Shown here: in pieces, positions 1-11,286 of the stretch
Numbering within the stretch: the first letter of the stretch is position 1
How the letters are laid out: every line of letters starts with the position of its first letter
NCBI RefSeq assembly: GCF_963675165.1
Contig: NC_087389.1
Coordinates: 5,051,120 to 5,115,119, forward strand
Direction: 5' to 3'
From: Halichondria panicea
Lineage: Eukaryota > Porifera > Demospongiae > Suberitida > Halichondriidae
DNA: 64,000 nt
Translations under genes and position numbers: made by a program
The notes under the pieces: generated by a model
The model's input: the letters and a program-made list of their open reading frames with translations, nothing else
The model's database searches: none
Told to the model about the DNA's origin: nothing

Positions 1-40
1 GCAATAGGTACCAGGCCGTATTTTAATCGGCCTTGAATCG

Positions 41-331
41 AGGCTAACAAATGGCTTGCTGCTTCCTCTTCGAAAATATTCTATGATAGTCCAGAGTGTC
101 TACCAATGGATACTACTCAGTCCTACATGCTGTATAGCTTGTTTTAAACCTCTTTTTTTTTTAAGTCCCCTAATTGAACAGCTCAGCAGAACTTCAAGGA
201 TAATCGCATTCATGATACTATCCAATCTGCCACAGAATCCAATATCATGCAACATTCACAAGTTGATAGCACGCTCCCTCCCAGATTGTTGTTGTAAAAT
301 TTACCACAATTTGACTAGTAAAGGGATATAG
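41..331. repeat. Dispersed repeat copy 1 (empty-site partner of 45062-46000)
   Basis: This block aligns by eye with 45062-45268 plus 45910-46000, beginning with aaatggcttgctgcttc in both. The two copies differ mainly by a 639-bp insertion in the second copy. The sequence before it (about 10-45) resembles the palindromic 'cgaggcta' repeat seen at 36820-36869. No convincing gene is present; the ORFs over it do not match any family I recognise. Confidence 0.7.
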
Positions 332-474
332 GAATCATTGTGTACTTTCTTGAGCGCAACTCGCCTCCAACCAGAGGGTGTGACATCACACACTGCATTT
401 ACCTAGCATCACGTGGGGCGTTGCCTATCCCCGTTTATCTATTATTATTTATTTATTGAACTTTTGGCATCGAT

Positions 475-608
475 CTTTGCATTGCTGCATGCAGGTAGAA
501 CAGAATCACCAGGAAACTCAATATTTTTTAACAATAATCATGATCGATTATTACCCACTCTTCGAGTTTCCTGGTTATTCTGTTCTACCTGCATGCAGCA
601 ATGCAAAA
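475..608. repeat. Inverted repeat, about 44-bp arms
   Basis: The arm at 475-519 (tttgcattgctgcatgcagg and onward) is repeated in reverse complement at 564-608, with a spacer of about 45 bp. A degraded relative of the surrounding 456-690 sequence occurs at about 49850-50030 inside an intron of the third NLR, so this is a dispersed hairpin element. Small ORFs on it are artefacts. From 690 to 1050 I see only AT-rich sequence with a short direct repeat (cgagcg.tattgtagtttt, about 830 and 870). Confidence 0.75.
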
Positions 609-1055
609 ATGGTCATCATGATGTATAGTAGCTTGTAGCTTTGGCACCTCCACCAAGGCATCAGCACCCGTGGTGCTGACTCTCTATATAGTACCCTCGC
701 TACACTCAGGATATAATTATACTAAAGCAGCTTATATATAGACACCTCGGCTCCTAAGTGCATGCATGTGGCATAAACTGCACAAACTATAAGGTGGGTG
801 CTTCGAATGCAAGCGTATATATAGTCTTTACGAGCGTTATTGTAGTTTTATTGTTGGGTAATCTATTGTCTTTACGAGCGCTATTGTAGTTTTGTGATTT
901 ATTGTTGGTAATCTTAATACAGTAGCTAGTCTCCTTCAGCTATCTGTAAGGAGGTGGTTATGCAAAACTTAATAAAGCGATCTTTACCAAAAATCGATGT
1001 GATGACTACTGATTATGTATTCAAGCATAATAATTATTTCAGGGCCTATAATGCA

Positions 1056-1864
1056 CAGTGGCGTGTACAATGGGGGGCTTTGGGGGCTTGAGCACCCCCC
1101 TGTCCTCCCAGACAACCATGAAACTAATCCTATCACTCAGTAGCTAGCTAGCTAGCTAACTGTGCAGCTCTATCTCATTGACAACGATCAAGTCATGACC
1201 ACGCCCAATTGAGCATGCACAATCAGTATTGCCATTCGTTATGTAATGCATAATAGCTGATCAAGATCCTCTGCACTCTCCCAGTCACCTCTTGCTCCAC
1301 TGAGAGATACTGAGAAGCAATGACTAACACTAGAATGACTGGACATCCCCATTGCAGTGATTGACCAGTTTGCTAGGATGTACCCCAGGAGAATAGTGCA
1401 TGGAGATCCTACAAGATGACTGACTCATAATTATGTCTTATTATCACGCTATGCATGTATTAGATCCCATTTGAGTGTATTTAGCAGGAAACTATGAGCT
1501 ATAGTACCGGTACTATAGATTGCTCTGGGCTACAAACTACAACATTATACATTGTATTGTCATTTACAAGAATAATTATACACATGTAATAACATAAAAA
1601 TTACTGTAGCTAGATGCTTTGTCTAGTATCATAGTAACAGAACTAGAATGGAAGAGAGAAGCTCTAGAAGAGAATAGTAGGAGCCGCTCTTTTCTTGGGC
1701 AGTGTGCTGTACTTTTTTGCTGCAAGGCTGCATGGGGGAGGAGCTGGATGTATGAAAGATGCGCCGAAATAAATGCGGGGGCGTAAAATCGTGCTCGCTA
1801 TGCGCACCCAATTTTTTATGTACTCTTGAGCACCCTCCTGCTTCAATCTCTAGAAACGCCCCTG
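1056..1864. mobile_element. Non-autonomous DNA transposon with CAG-type ends
   Basis: The left end reads cagtggcgtgtac and the right end, reverse-complemented, reads caggggcgtttct. Both ends also carry a 'gcttgagcaccc' type motif. A 5-bp direct repeat, atgca, flanks it (1051-1055 and 1865-1869). There is no transposase ORF. The ends resemble hAT-like elements, but a 5-bp duplication is atypical for hAT, so the superfamily is left open. Similar ends and duplication length occur at 11969-12649 and 38558-39002. Confidence 0.65.
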
Positions 1865-1904
1865 ATGCAGACTGCATTTTGAATGTTTCCTGCTCCTCAA
1901 ATAT

Positions 1905-2135
1905 TAGCTATTGCCCCGCCAGAGTGCAACATGCCATATATATTGCACTGGAGCAACATTATGTCATCCAGTGCAATATATGGCATGTTGCACGAGGACA
2001 CCTGCAATAACTAACTTGTTGCCCAATGACGTTAAACTCGTCTGACTGGTCATACAAATCAACATGTGTTTTGAATGAATTTTAGTGTATTCTGCTAAAT
2101 TCCGTAGTAAATTTTTAAGTTTTCTTCCCACTAAT
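1905..2135. repeat. Dispersed repeat with internal hairpin
   Basis: Arms at 1924-1952 and 1967-1993 form an inverted repeat around gcaatatatggcatgttgc. The downstream part (tgcaataactaact onward) recurs at 8397-8612, with the same order of motifs including aaactcgtctga and gtgttttgaatgaatttta. It has no coding potential. Confidence 0.7.
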
Positions 2136-3774
2136 AGATAAAAGGGACCAAAGGGTGGGAGGTGGGGGCATTAGTCCCAAAAGGATATCTCTTACAGAAA
2201 TCTATACTGCATTTTTACACACAGTGCAAGTGCATATAATCCCAGTGCATTAGTGCCATATAATGCAGTGCAATATATGGTTGCTATGATAGTGATGCAA
2301 CATGCCATATTGAGCACTGGATTGCTTTGATCTGCCCACTCACTGGGCAACAACACATTGTTATTAGCAAGGCACTAACAAACGCATATTTTTCTAAGTG
2401 TATGTGTAGTAAGATTTAATTGGAGGAATTCATTCTAGATACTCGAGTGTCTCTATTGCACTATAGCTATAAGCGAGCACGTACTAGAGCTACGTTTGCC
2501 TTTACACTGAGTAGTTGATTGCAGCCCATTATAATTATCATGCTTCATCCTCATCTAGTTGGTCATGCATGAGGAGATAAGTTGCTTGTTCAACATTTAC
2601 AAGTTCAGTAGAATGTTGAAGGGATGCATGCACTGTTCTACTCAGTTCTCCCAACAAAATTAATTTCTTGACAACTATACTTATTTCTCCAACGTGCATA
2701 ATCATAATTATGTAGAAGTGTACTCAATCTCGCATGCAGACCTATTGTCGTTTAAAAAATAATTATATTGCATACATTAATACCTTTCGTTACATTGCTA
2801 ACTGTGACCATAATAATTAGTGGAGCCACCATTAACGACCGGGAACCTAGCTCCGAAGAGCAACCATGCATCCGCTATTTAACGGTCAAAGCTTAGGTCC
2901 GGATTAAAACTACAATGACTCTCAGGAGAACGGCCACCTCTCTACTCCGAGCAAGCAGCTTTGTAGTTACCCATCAGCTTTATAGTAATGGAAAATAACC
3001 AGAATAAGCAGAAAATTATTGCTGAGATACGAAAACCTATTATAGCTGTAGCTCAGCCTTTTCAAAGCTTGTATGAGCTAGAGCAGCAGTTAACACAAGC
3101 TCCAAGATTCATTTGTAGCAGAATTGACTCATAGAGCATATACAACGAAGACCACCTCGTTGCTTGCTTCTCAAATGTCACATTGTCAATGTAAGGCACA
3201 TTTACCATCAAACAAACACATGCATATTTTGGTAATTGTACTATAGTAATTGAGTGTTAAGGGATACTTGAGACAGGCTAGGTATAAGCAAAGTGTCTCT
3301 ATTGCATGCACATGCAGTTCATCTACTTTGAGTCATGTACACTGACTAGATTACAGCCCATCATGCATTCGTGCACATCTAGTTGGTCATGCGTGACTAT
3401 TGCGTAAAGGATTGGGTCTTATATGTCACTTGCATTTCAACACTTGCACACTGTCATTAGAATATCAAATCATGAATGCATGCATGGTTTTCCCCTTTCT
3501 TGTTTGTTAGTAACTCTATAGACTGTAAAGCCTGTAGAGTCTTCCGATCTTGATTGCATGCATGCAAGGCAACTAAAATAGACACTAAAATACTTAGTAA
3601 ATACACACGATCCTTGCCAGAACGCAAGTTCTCGCAATTTTTCTGCTGATTTGGCTCATTCGCAAAGGTTTTTCATCAGCAAAATATTCTAGTAATACAG
3701 TATTTTCGAGTCAGCGAGATAACATAACACTGAGAGCCATGATAATGATGTCTGTGTCAGTTGTGTGCTGTGTT

Positions 3775-3990
3775 TACTGTATAGTGCATGGGTAACTTTC
3801 GGGGGGCAAAATATTTGTGGTTGAAGCAATATTTAGTCACTTTGTGGATAATAATTCCGTGGTTGCTGTTTGCATTGTAAGTAAAGGTAGGCAAGGTCGC
3901 TTCATTTGTAGGTAAAATATTCGTGGTTAGACCTTCAACCACGAAAACCACGAATATTTTGCCCTACGGAAAATTACCCTCTATACGGTA
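3775..3990. mobile_element. MITE, 'accgtatag' family, TA-flanked
   Basis: The left end tactgtatagtgcatggg and the reverse complement of the right end, taccgtatagagggtaat, are related. Internal arms gcaaaatattcgtggtt are also inverted. The element is bounded by TA dinucleotides. Related copies lie at 30964-31143, 53846-54013 and 62039-62267. No coding potential. Confidence 0.65.
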
Positions 3991-4169
3991 TGTCTATATA
4001 ATTATGTCTTAGTTTTGTCGATAACTATTAATTATAATAATAATGTCAACACTGCAGCATTATTAATCCACGGCTCCACGGGTTATAGTAGTCGGTCACT
4101 GACGGTCAGTCTGTACTCTGAGTCTACCCACATGGATACGAGCACTGTGTTTATACCATGGATAGCCTC

Positions 4170-5037
4170 TATGGTGTGTTTTTGGTGCCAAAATGATAAC
4201 TCGTCATGCAAGCGGTCAAAACAAATTACATGCAAGCGGTATGAATCGTCATGCAAGCGGTCAGAACCAATATGCAAGCAAGCGGTATAAATGAACCAAG
4301 CGGTATCGTCATGCAAGCGGTCAGAACCAATACGCAAGCGGTATCATCATGCAAGCGGTATCGTCATGCAAGTGGTCAGAACCAATATGCAAGCGGTATA
4401 TCATCATGCAAGCGGTACTGTCATGCAAGCGGTCAGAATGAACATGCAAATGGTATAAAATGTTCATGTCTTGAAAGCAATCAGCCCCAGATGTTTTTTA
4501 TTTGAACACTAGGTCATGGGCTGGCGCAAGACTATAGTCAGAACCTGTCACAGGAGTACAAAGGTCAGAGAGCACTGACCTTTGTACTCCTGTGACAGGT
4601 TCTGACCGTGTGCATGCAGGAATGATCTCATTGGCTTAAAGCAGCCATGCTATAATTGTGATGGGCGTAGCCATTATCACAGAAAATGCCCAGAAATGGG
4701 TGTGGCTTAATTTGCCTCCATCTTGAGTGGCAAAGTCACATGATACATTGGCTCTGACCGCTTGCATGTACTGCTTGCATGACGATATACCGCTTGCATG
4801 TTCATTCATACCGCTTGCATATTGGTTCTGACCGCTTGCATGACGATATCGCTTGCATATTCATTCATACCGCTTGCATATTGGTTCTGACTGCTTGCAT
4901 GACGATTCATACCGCTTGCATGTTTGTTTTGACCACTAGCATGACGACTTATCATTTTGGCACTAAAAACACACCATACTGTTGGTTTTGACCACTTGCA
5001 TGACGACTTATCATTTTGGCACTAAAAACACACCATA
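4170..5037. mobile_element. Hairpin element with internal minisatellites and TA target site
   Basis: The terminal inverted repeats run from 4172 (tggtgtgtttttggtgcc) and back from 5035, and TA flanks both ends. Each arm carries an array of a 10-12-bp motif, catgcaagcggt, at 4203-4455 and its reverse complement at 4752-5000. The centre is a perfect 32-bp-arm palindrome (4537-4606). Part of the right terminus is duplicated in tandem (about 4935-5037). The short ORFs over it are repeat artefacts. This is a non-autonomous Tc1/mariner-type element by target site only; no transposase is present. Confidence 0.75.
4537..4606. repeat. Perfect palindrome, 32-bp arms, 6-nt loop
   Basis: Bases 4537-4568 are exactly repeated in reverse complement at 4575-4606, around the loop agagca. 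It sits at the centre of the 4170-5037 element. Confidence 0.9.
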
Positions 5038-6575
5038 GTAATCAACTCAAGATAATGTTACTTTACTTAGTCTAGATCAACTGCATGACGGTGCATGCAT
5101 GCAAAGAGACACTTTGATCTGACTCAAGTATTATATACTCCATTGACCTCCACTACAGTACAATTAGAAAACTGGCGTGTGTTTGTTAAATGGTAAATGT
5201 GCCTTTTCAAGTATTTCTAGAATGAATTCCTCCAATTAAATCTTTACTACAGGTACAATTAGGTATTTGTTTGATCGTAAAGTGCCTTGCTTGCTAATGA
5301 CAATACATGTGACATTTGGAAGCCAAAAACTTAAACTTAAAAGCTTATCAATGATAGTATAACCACGTCCTTATGCAAAAAACTGTTTCAAGTCACCAAA
5401 CACTGAGAGTCATGATATAATTCAGTAAATCTGTGTGTTGTGTGTACGTCTATATGTCTTCAATTTTTTGTGGGACTTTTTATAGCACACGTTCAGTTCC
5501 AAACTCACTCAAGAAACGTACGCGTATATTTAGCTCTGATATGTGCCCCGCTAATTAGTCCATGCAGATGCATGCATGCATGCATATACATTTTTTAGAC
5601 ACTTTGCTTGTACCTGAGCTGATATAATTATATAGGGGTTGGTAGATTATGCTCGAGATAATTATGACCTATTATTCTATTCGAGTTAACAGCCTATTTC
5701 TTTTCAAAATGTCGATTATTTTGTTATTAAATAGCCTATTCTTCCAACTCCAAAGCACGACATAATTATATAGGCTCCATGTCGTCACACAAATAACATA
5801 ATTATAACTATAAATAGCCACATCACTCTATTTATTAACACTATAATATAAAAGATCATTAACCAGTACTTCCGTCAGTAGATATAATAGTGATTCGTGC
5901 TGACCTGTATTTCCAATAAGTTAAAAAGGATATTATGCTCAAAATTATGCCAGCATATAATCTATACCAACCTCTATGAGCATCTATTTCTCCAATTTAT
6001 CTATAATTAGCGTTTGTTAGTGATGGTGGTAAAAAAGTGCCAGCTAAAATCACAATGTGACATAATTTTGATCACGAGAAGAAGCCATTTAATGGGAACA
6101 ATATTAATACTGTGGTAAATGTCACGCAAACACTGACGTTGCCACAATAATTATAGTTAATGTGTTTGGCGTGAACATTCTTGAATCCACGCATCATTTT
6201 ACAGTGTATAATTATAGGAGCACGTTGGAGAAATAAGTGTTGGAACATTCTAGATAATGATGTGCGTTAATTTGTTGGGAGTAAGTGGAACATTCATGAG
6301 TATCAACATTCTGCTGAGCACTTAAATACATGTAACTTAAGAACCGATCCGTTTACGCAATAGCCATCCATGCATGCACAGTTAGAATTCCTGCCATACA
6401 AGGTGCTCTGATAGTCTCTCCTTCAGGAAGGGCAGCTGATTCATGAGACTATAGTCTCCTGTCTGCCCACTTAGTCGAGATCACTATAAAATCATGCTCT
6501 TTGAAGCTTTCTTGCATTCTCACAGATTTCAAGACATATTCAATAACAAAGGACAAGAAAAGCCAACAGAACAAA

Positions 6576-7995
6576 ATGAAGTTGCTACTGCTTGTGATTT
6601 GCAGTATGATTTCCACAACACTAGCTGGTCTGATTGACAAAGAGGCTAAACTGGAAACTGTGCTCAAGTGAGTATAAATATATGCCCTGAGATAATATTT
6701 CATTTCAGCAGTCTCATCCACCTTACTGACCATGATTATGCATGAATGCCTCTTTGCTTCGTTTTATCAGTGAAGTTGAGGAGATATTGGAAGACATGAA
6801 AGCTGCTGGTGTGCCTGAACCACTAGGAGACATTCAAAAACTTGAGTCGATGATGAATGAAGTAATGATAGAGGGAGATGTTTCACCAAAACCACTCCAC
6901 AAACAAGACTCACAAGGGTATATATAGGGCCAGATTTCAAAATTGATCGTTCATCATAATTATGTTATCTGCTCTATATTCATGCAGGAGTCCTGCCATG
7001 GAGGAGATGTTACTTCACACTGAAAACATTGACGAGGCAACTGCCGAAGTGGAAGCTGCGGTGGCCACATTCTACTCCAACTTGGTCACAACCTCTTGGT
7101 TGCAAAAGTTCTCTCTCATGCAGCCAATCAGAATAGCTTCAGTCAAGCTTCAGTCCATATTCCGAGCTCAGCATCAGCGGAAACTTTGAGCCATGCTAGT
7201 GCCTACTGGATGGCACGAGAAGATGAGCTGAAACCACAACCAACGGTTCAAAAGTGGACAGAAAGGACGGCTCCAATGGTCTTTGAACGAGAAGCTTCAG
7301 ACGAAGGTTTTCGGGGAGCTTCACCCTACCGCCCAACCATGACTGGGAAGATTGCTGTTGGTATTATGATTGTTTCCGGCCCTGGTAGCTTAGCAATAAG
7401 CAGTAATGATAAAGTCAAGATTAAAAGTGAATGCCAAGCAGGGCTTAAATTCTGGTCAAAAGAGGCTAAGAAAGAGGGGGTTAGTTTGTCGTTTGCGTTG
7501 TATTATGAGATGATAACAATCAATGCTTCCAACCCAACCTCTTGCTCGAGCTTTAGAGCTTGCGAAAATGTGTTTACTGATCCTATACTCCAAGCTCTAG
7601 GTTTTTCAACTGGTTGGGCTGGAAGGAACCAATTAGCACAACATATCAAAGGTGCTGCTGATGGTGCTTTCGTTACTTTCTTCTCTAAGTACAGGCAAAG
7701 CCATGTCGCGTATGCCTATTATAGTGGTGGACCTGTATACATACAGTACGATTTGAGTGTTTACCCTACGTTTAACAGGGTTTTCGCTCATGAAACTGGA
7801 CATATTTTTAACGCTCGTGACGAATATTACGGAACTTGTAACTGCAACAAACTGTATGGCAAGGGAAGCTGCACAGCTAAAAATTCCAACTGCTATTCCT
7901 GCACTTCTTCTCAAACTGACTGCATTATGCTACACGCTGATCCCAATGAGGGCAACCTTTGCAAGTACACCAAAAAGCACGTGGGTTGGTGTTAA
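6576..7995 (+). CDS. Secreted zinc metalloprotease-like protein
   Basis: Exon 1 (6576-6667) starts at an ATG followed by a typical signal peptide (MKLLLLVICSMISTTLAG). Exon 2 is 6771-6917. Exon 3 starts at 6988 and runs to a TAA after ...KKHVGWC. The catalytic region contains AHETGHIFNARDEY, an HExxH zinc motif with an Asp six residues further on. That spacing is like metzincin-type HExxHxxGxxH/D sites, though the usual Gly is Asn here. The C-terminal part is Cys-rich (CNCNKLYGKGSC and onward), probably disulfide-bonded. The reading frame changes between 7030 and 7187. A 47-nt micro-intron at 7085-7131 (weak GT donor, CAG acceptor) would restore it; otherwise it is a frameshift. The family is not recognised beyond the zinc motif; a role in secreted proteolysis is inference. 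Confidence 0.7.
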
Positions 7996-8396
7996 GAGAC
8001 TTACAAAGAATATACTGATGGACTGCACTCGTTACGGACTTGACCTTATCCTATAAATTAATTATAGTGTATAGTTTAGCTATACAATTATAAATACAGC
8101 TATATAGTACACTAGATCGAATTGTTTAATGTGATTAGTTTTGTAGCGATATCAAGGACATATAATTATACGAACATAATTATAGGCATTTGTGATAATT
8201 ATTATGCTTATACGAATGGCCGGGGAAAGCATCAAAAAGCGTGCATGGAAACAAGAAAGCAGGAGAGCCATATAACCTCGAATCCAACCTCGACGTCGTA
8301 TGAGAAAGGAAAGTCTGCATGGTATTCACTGTTAGCGCATACATGCGCTCAATCACCTAAATTATCTTGGTTGACCGACATACTATATACATGTAT

Positions 8397-8612
8397 AGTT
8401 ATTGCCCAGTCCTCGGACATTATGTTGCTCCAGTGCAATATATGGCATGTTGCATGAGGGCGCCTGCAATAACTAACTGGTTGCCCAATGATGTTAAACT
8501 CGTCTGATAGGTCATATAAGTCGTAATAAAAGACATGTGTTTTGAATGAATTTTAGTGTATTCATTAGTTTTGCTGAATTCCATAGTAAATTTTTAGGTT
8601 TTCTTCCAACTT
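8397..8612. repeat. Dispersed repeat copy (relative of 1905-2135)
   Basis: It shares gtgcaatatatggcatgttgc, tgcaataactaact, aaactcgtctga and the following 100 bases with 1960-2135. Between 7996 and 8396 I see only AT-rich 3' flank of the protease gene. From 8613 to 9053 there is nothing coding; a C-run followed by an (AC)n tract lies at 8991-9014. Confidence 0.7.
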
Positions 8613-9062
8613 CTAGTGCTAAAAGTAGTAGCCTATAAAATTGCGCTATTTTCATATTTCACGTGTTTCATCTTTCATTAATCTATGGTCTGACTGACCA
8701 TTGATAGTAGAGGGAGAGGGATTGGAAACGCCTATGATTACGGCAAACAACTGCGTTGCACCTGCTCTGTAAATTATCGTATACTACTACACTCACAACA
8801 AATAACAGATGGCAGTCAGAGCAGCTATTCTGGAGGACGAGGAATTCCTATAGTCTTAATTCCTATTGGACACTCCAAGGTTGAAAGATCAAAAGAAACT
8901 GAGGAGAAGATGAAGAAAACGATATAGATATACAGTCATGTATGTATATATACTGTTACGTATGTTCAGACATTAATTAATTAATCGATCCCCCCCCCCC
9001 ACACACACACACAGGATGATATTCTGTCAACAGTGCACTTCACAAAGCACCCAGCTGCCCTC

Positions 9063-9920
9063 TAGTTGGGCGGAGCCCGACCGTCCCTGACGGGAGGTCG
9101 GGTTGCAAGCCTATCTGGGATTTGTTCTAGCGCCACTATAGTGGCGCCCTATCAGATTGCAGCATTTTTCACGTGGCTTGGTTACACTTCCGCTTGCATC
9201 TAGTTGCAAAACCGCATGCAGTATTAATAATAATTATCATTGAACACACCAGAATAGGTGTACATAATTATTATATTACATGTATAGTAATAGTATAGTA
9301 CTATAGCTATAGTGCAAGAATAGTTAGTCCAACTTAAAGTCAATCGCAGCAGATAGAGTTAATTATCATTGATGTATCTTCACGCGAGTTGAATGAAATG
9401 CAGCCAAGCCTGACATCCCGAACAAAGTCCGCACAAACCATGTCGTCACTGCTATAAACTTTTATAAAATTCCGTTTGATCAGGTTGTTAGCCCCGACTG
9501 CTGTGAATGCATGGCTAGACGCCCACGAGAAAACCGATCTAATGAGGGTGGATTTCGATGCTAAAGCACGTGAAATGAAGTTAGAAAAAAGATCTGGTAT
9601 TCTATTAAACAAACTCTGAACTCCAGCAACACAGTGGAGAATTCTTGTGTGACATTGACGAGGCAATCTCCAAATTTTCCTCAAAATATTGTTAAAAGCG
9701 GTTTCAAGAGCACGAATTTTCTTACTGTCAATTCTCCACAAAACACAACCATATAGTGAGAGGCTTGCTGTGCCATCCTGTGGTTTACACGTCATCAAGT
9801 CGGTTAACACCCACTTGAGAATAATAATATTCATAGCAGTACTACATAATGTGCAGAACAAATTCCAGATAGGCTTGCAACCCGACCTCCCGTCAGGGAC
9901 GGTCGGGCTCCGCCCAACTA
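9063..9920. mobile_element. MULE-like element with 66-bp TIRs carrying a LINE fragment
   Basis: The left terminal inverted repeat (9063-9128, starting tagttgggcggagcccgacc) matches the reverse complement of 9855-9920 with one visible mismatch. A 9-bp direct duplication, gctgccctc, flanks it (9054-9062 and 9921-9929). Long TIRs plus a 9-bp duplication are the hallmark of Mutator-like elements. The interior contains a non-LTR retrotransposon fragment (9340-9790) absent from the shorter relative at 44589-44899. No transposase is present. Confidence 0.75.
9340..9790 (-). pseudogene. LINE-type reverse transcriptase C-terminal fragment
   Basis: The minus-strand reading frame contains LSLYGCVLWRIDSKKIRALE followed by NNILRKIWRLPRQCHTRIL and a following segment ending SICCD. 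This pattern (YGxxLW, then an LRKIWRLP-like stretch) is typical of the region downstream of the RT domain in non-LTR retrotransposon ORF2 proteins. There is no RT catalytic core here, so it is a fragment. It lies wholly inside the MULE-like element 9063-9920 and probably was captured by it. Family assignment within LINEs is not possible by eye. Confidence 0.6.
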
Positions 9921-10085
9921 GCTGCCCTCCTGAGTCAAAAAAGTTGGTCAGAGTCTGTGACAGCTGCTACACATTATTTTCTTCATTTTAGCTAAACTCC
10001 GTTTTTACTATAAACTGAACATAATTTCCACACTTTATTCGTTTCTTAAAACAGCAAATGAAGTACAAATATTTATTGTGGAAGA

Positions 10086-10240
10086 CGAGCCCCACCTATC
10101 CAAGTTGGGGAATTCCCTTACATTGAACAACAAACTAAACAAGTTTATTCTGAGCCACTGAGACCAGTTGGTAAGCCAGTAAATTAGACAGAGAATTAGA
10201 ACTTGAAGTGATTATAAATTATATGCATGTCCATGATACC
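10086..10240 (+). promoter_or_regulatory. NLR upstream module, copy 1
   Basis: This segment (ccccacctatccaagttggg, ggaattccct, ttgaaca, gccactgag, then ttagaca) matches in order the segment at 25812-25990 that lies just upstream of the intact NLR. Part of it recurs at 37860-38010. Its position ahead of each NLR suggests a shared promoter and 5' non-coding exon; the function is inferred. The 3.2 kb to the broken NLR is filled with transposons. From 10241 to 10877 I see nothing coding. Confidence 0.5.
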
Positions 10241-10877
10241 TCTTTAGCTATAGTCTATAATTTATAAATTTATAGCGTATGTTTCTATACCAGCATGTAT
10301 TAGTCTTGCAAGCCAGACGTTACATCCCTCTTTATGGGCCTGGGTCCACGAGACTATAGGCATGTATATAAATATCAAATCTTGTGTACGGAATGTGTCC
10401 TTTGCTGTCATTCTACAATTAACCTTGCTCAGTAGAGAGACAATTAATGACTGCGATACCTGTGATCTGAACCATAGAGGTATATATAATTATTCGTACA
10501 GCTCAGGATAGTGACTTTGAACCTATTGCATGCAGTTGTAGTTTTAATGTTTGTATGATGCTCTTCTATACCGGCTATACGATATATGTACTGTACAAAA
10601 ACCCGGTATAATTGCTTTGTACATGGATGTAGCGCACTTGAGATATCCGGAATAATTAGAACAAGCATGCAGCTGCATGCGAGTTAGCCTCTCCCAAGCC
10701 GTTATAGAAAGAAGTTGAAAAATATGGTCTGACATTGATTGTATATGGGCGTGACAGGAACTGGAAACAAATGCATCACATTTTGATATGTTATAGTTGT
10801 GACACATGCACGGGATATAATTATTGGCTCAGCAGTGACTTAGGCCCGAGGGCCGCAGGCCTCGAGGGCAAAGGCAC

Positions 10878-11286
10878 TACCGTAATTGATGTAATTACAG
10901 TGCCACGTCAGCATCAGCATAATTTTTTAGGTCCTAAAAAAGCACCAACCGTTGCTGGAATTATTTTTTCTGGCGCTTATAAAAAGGCTTGTTTTAAGAC
11001 ATCAAGACAATCATTCTGCATCTTTGACTTCCTTCACTTCTAAACAGTTGTCTAACCCATAGCTACAGTCACTGAATGTTGTTCACGAGTCACTCAGCTC
11101 TCAACGAATGCAGCTAGCAAGTGAAACTGAGCTAGACCATGCCCATTTTCTCTACAAATTCTATACTAGCTGTAGAACATAAGCGCCACCAGCTTGGGCT
11201 GAACGCAATTTTTTGTGTTCTATAGATGCGCCACTCAGAAGTGGAATTAATTATTTTCTGGCGCTGTAATTACATCAATTACGGTA
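10878..11286. mobile_element. TA-flanked MITE
   Basis: The left end taccgtaattgatgtaatta and its reverse complement at 11259-11286 form terminal inverted repeats of about 28 bp, including the TA target site. Internal sequence is non-coding. A half-related fragment with gatgtaattacagcgcca is at about 25360. From 11287 to 11963 I see no gene. Confidence 0.75.

Larger units (their letters stand above)
2136..6575. other. Gene-free repeat-rich stretch with inverted modules
   Basis: I see no gene here. Several modules recur in inverted orientation. Examples are the 2650-2710 segment (acttatttctccaacgtgc) against 6220-6245, the 2400-2445 segment (taattggaggaattcattct) against 5215-5245, and 3190-3215 (ggcacatttacca) against 5185-5205. 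The pairs do not share one centre, so this is a composite of inverted repeat fragments and not a single palindrome. It contains the elements at 3775-3990 and 4170-5037 described separately. Confidence 0.5.

Noticed and set aside
4203-5000. CRISPR-like spaced short repeats (catgcaagcggt)
   Set aside because: Units are 10-12 bp, spacing is irregular, spacers are themselves repeats, and the array is mirrored inside a transposon-like hairpin. No cas genes; the genome is eukaryotic.
2360-6400. A single giant 4-kb palindrome
   Set aside because: Inverted pairs exist, but their midpoints range from about 3.8 to 4.65 kb, so they are separate inverted repeat fragments.
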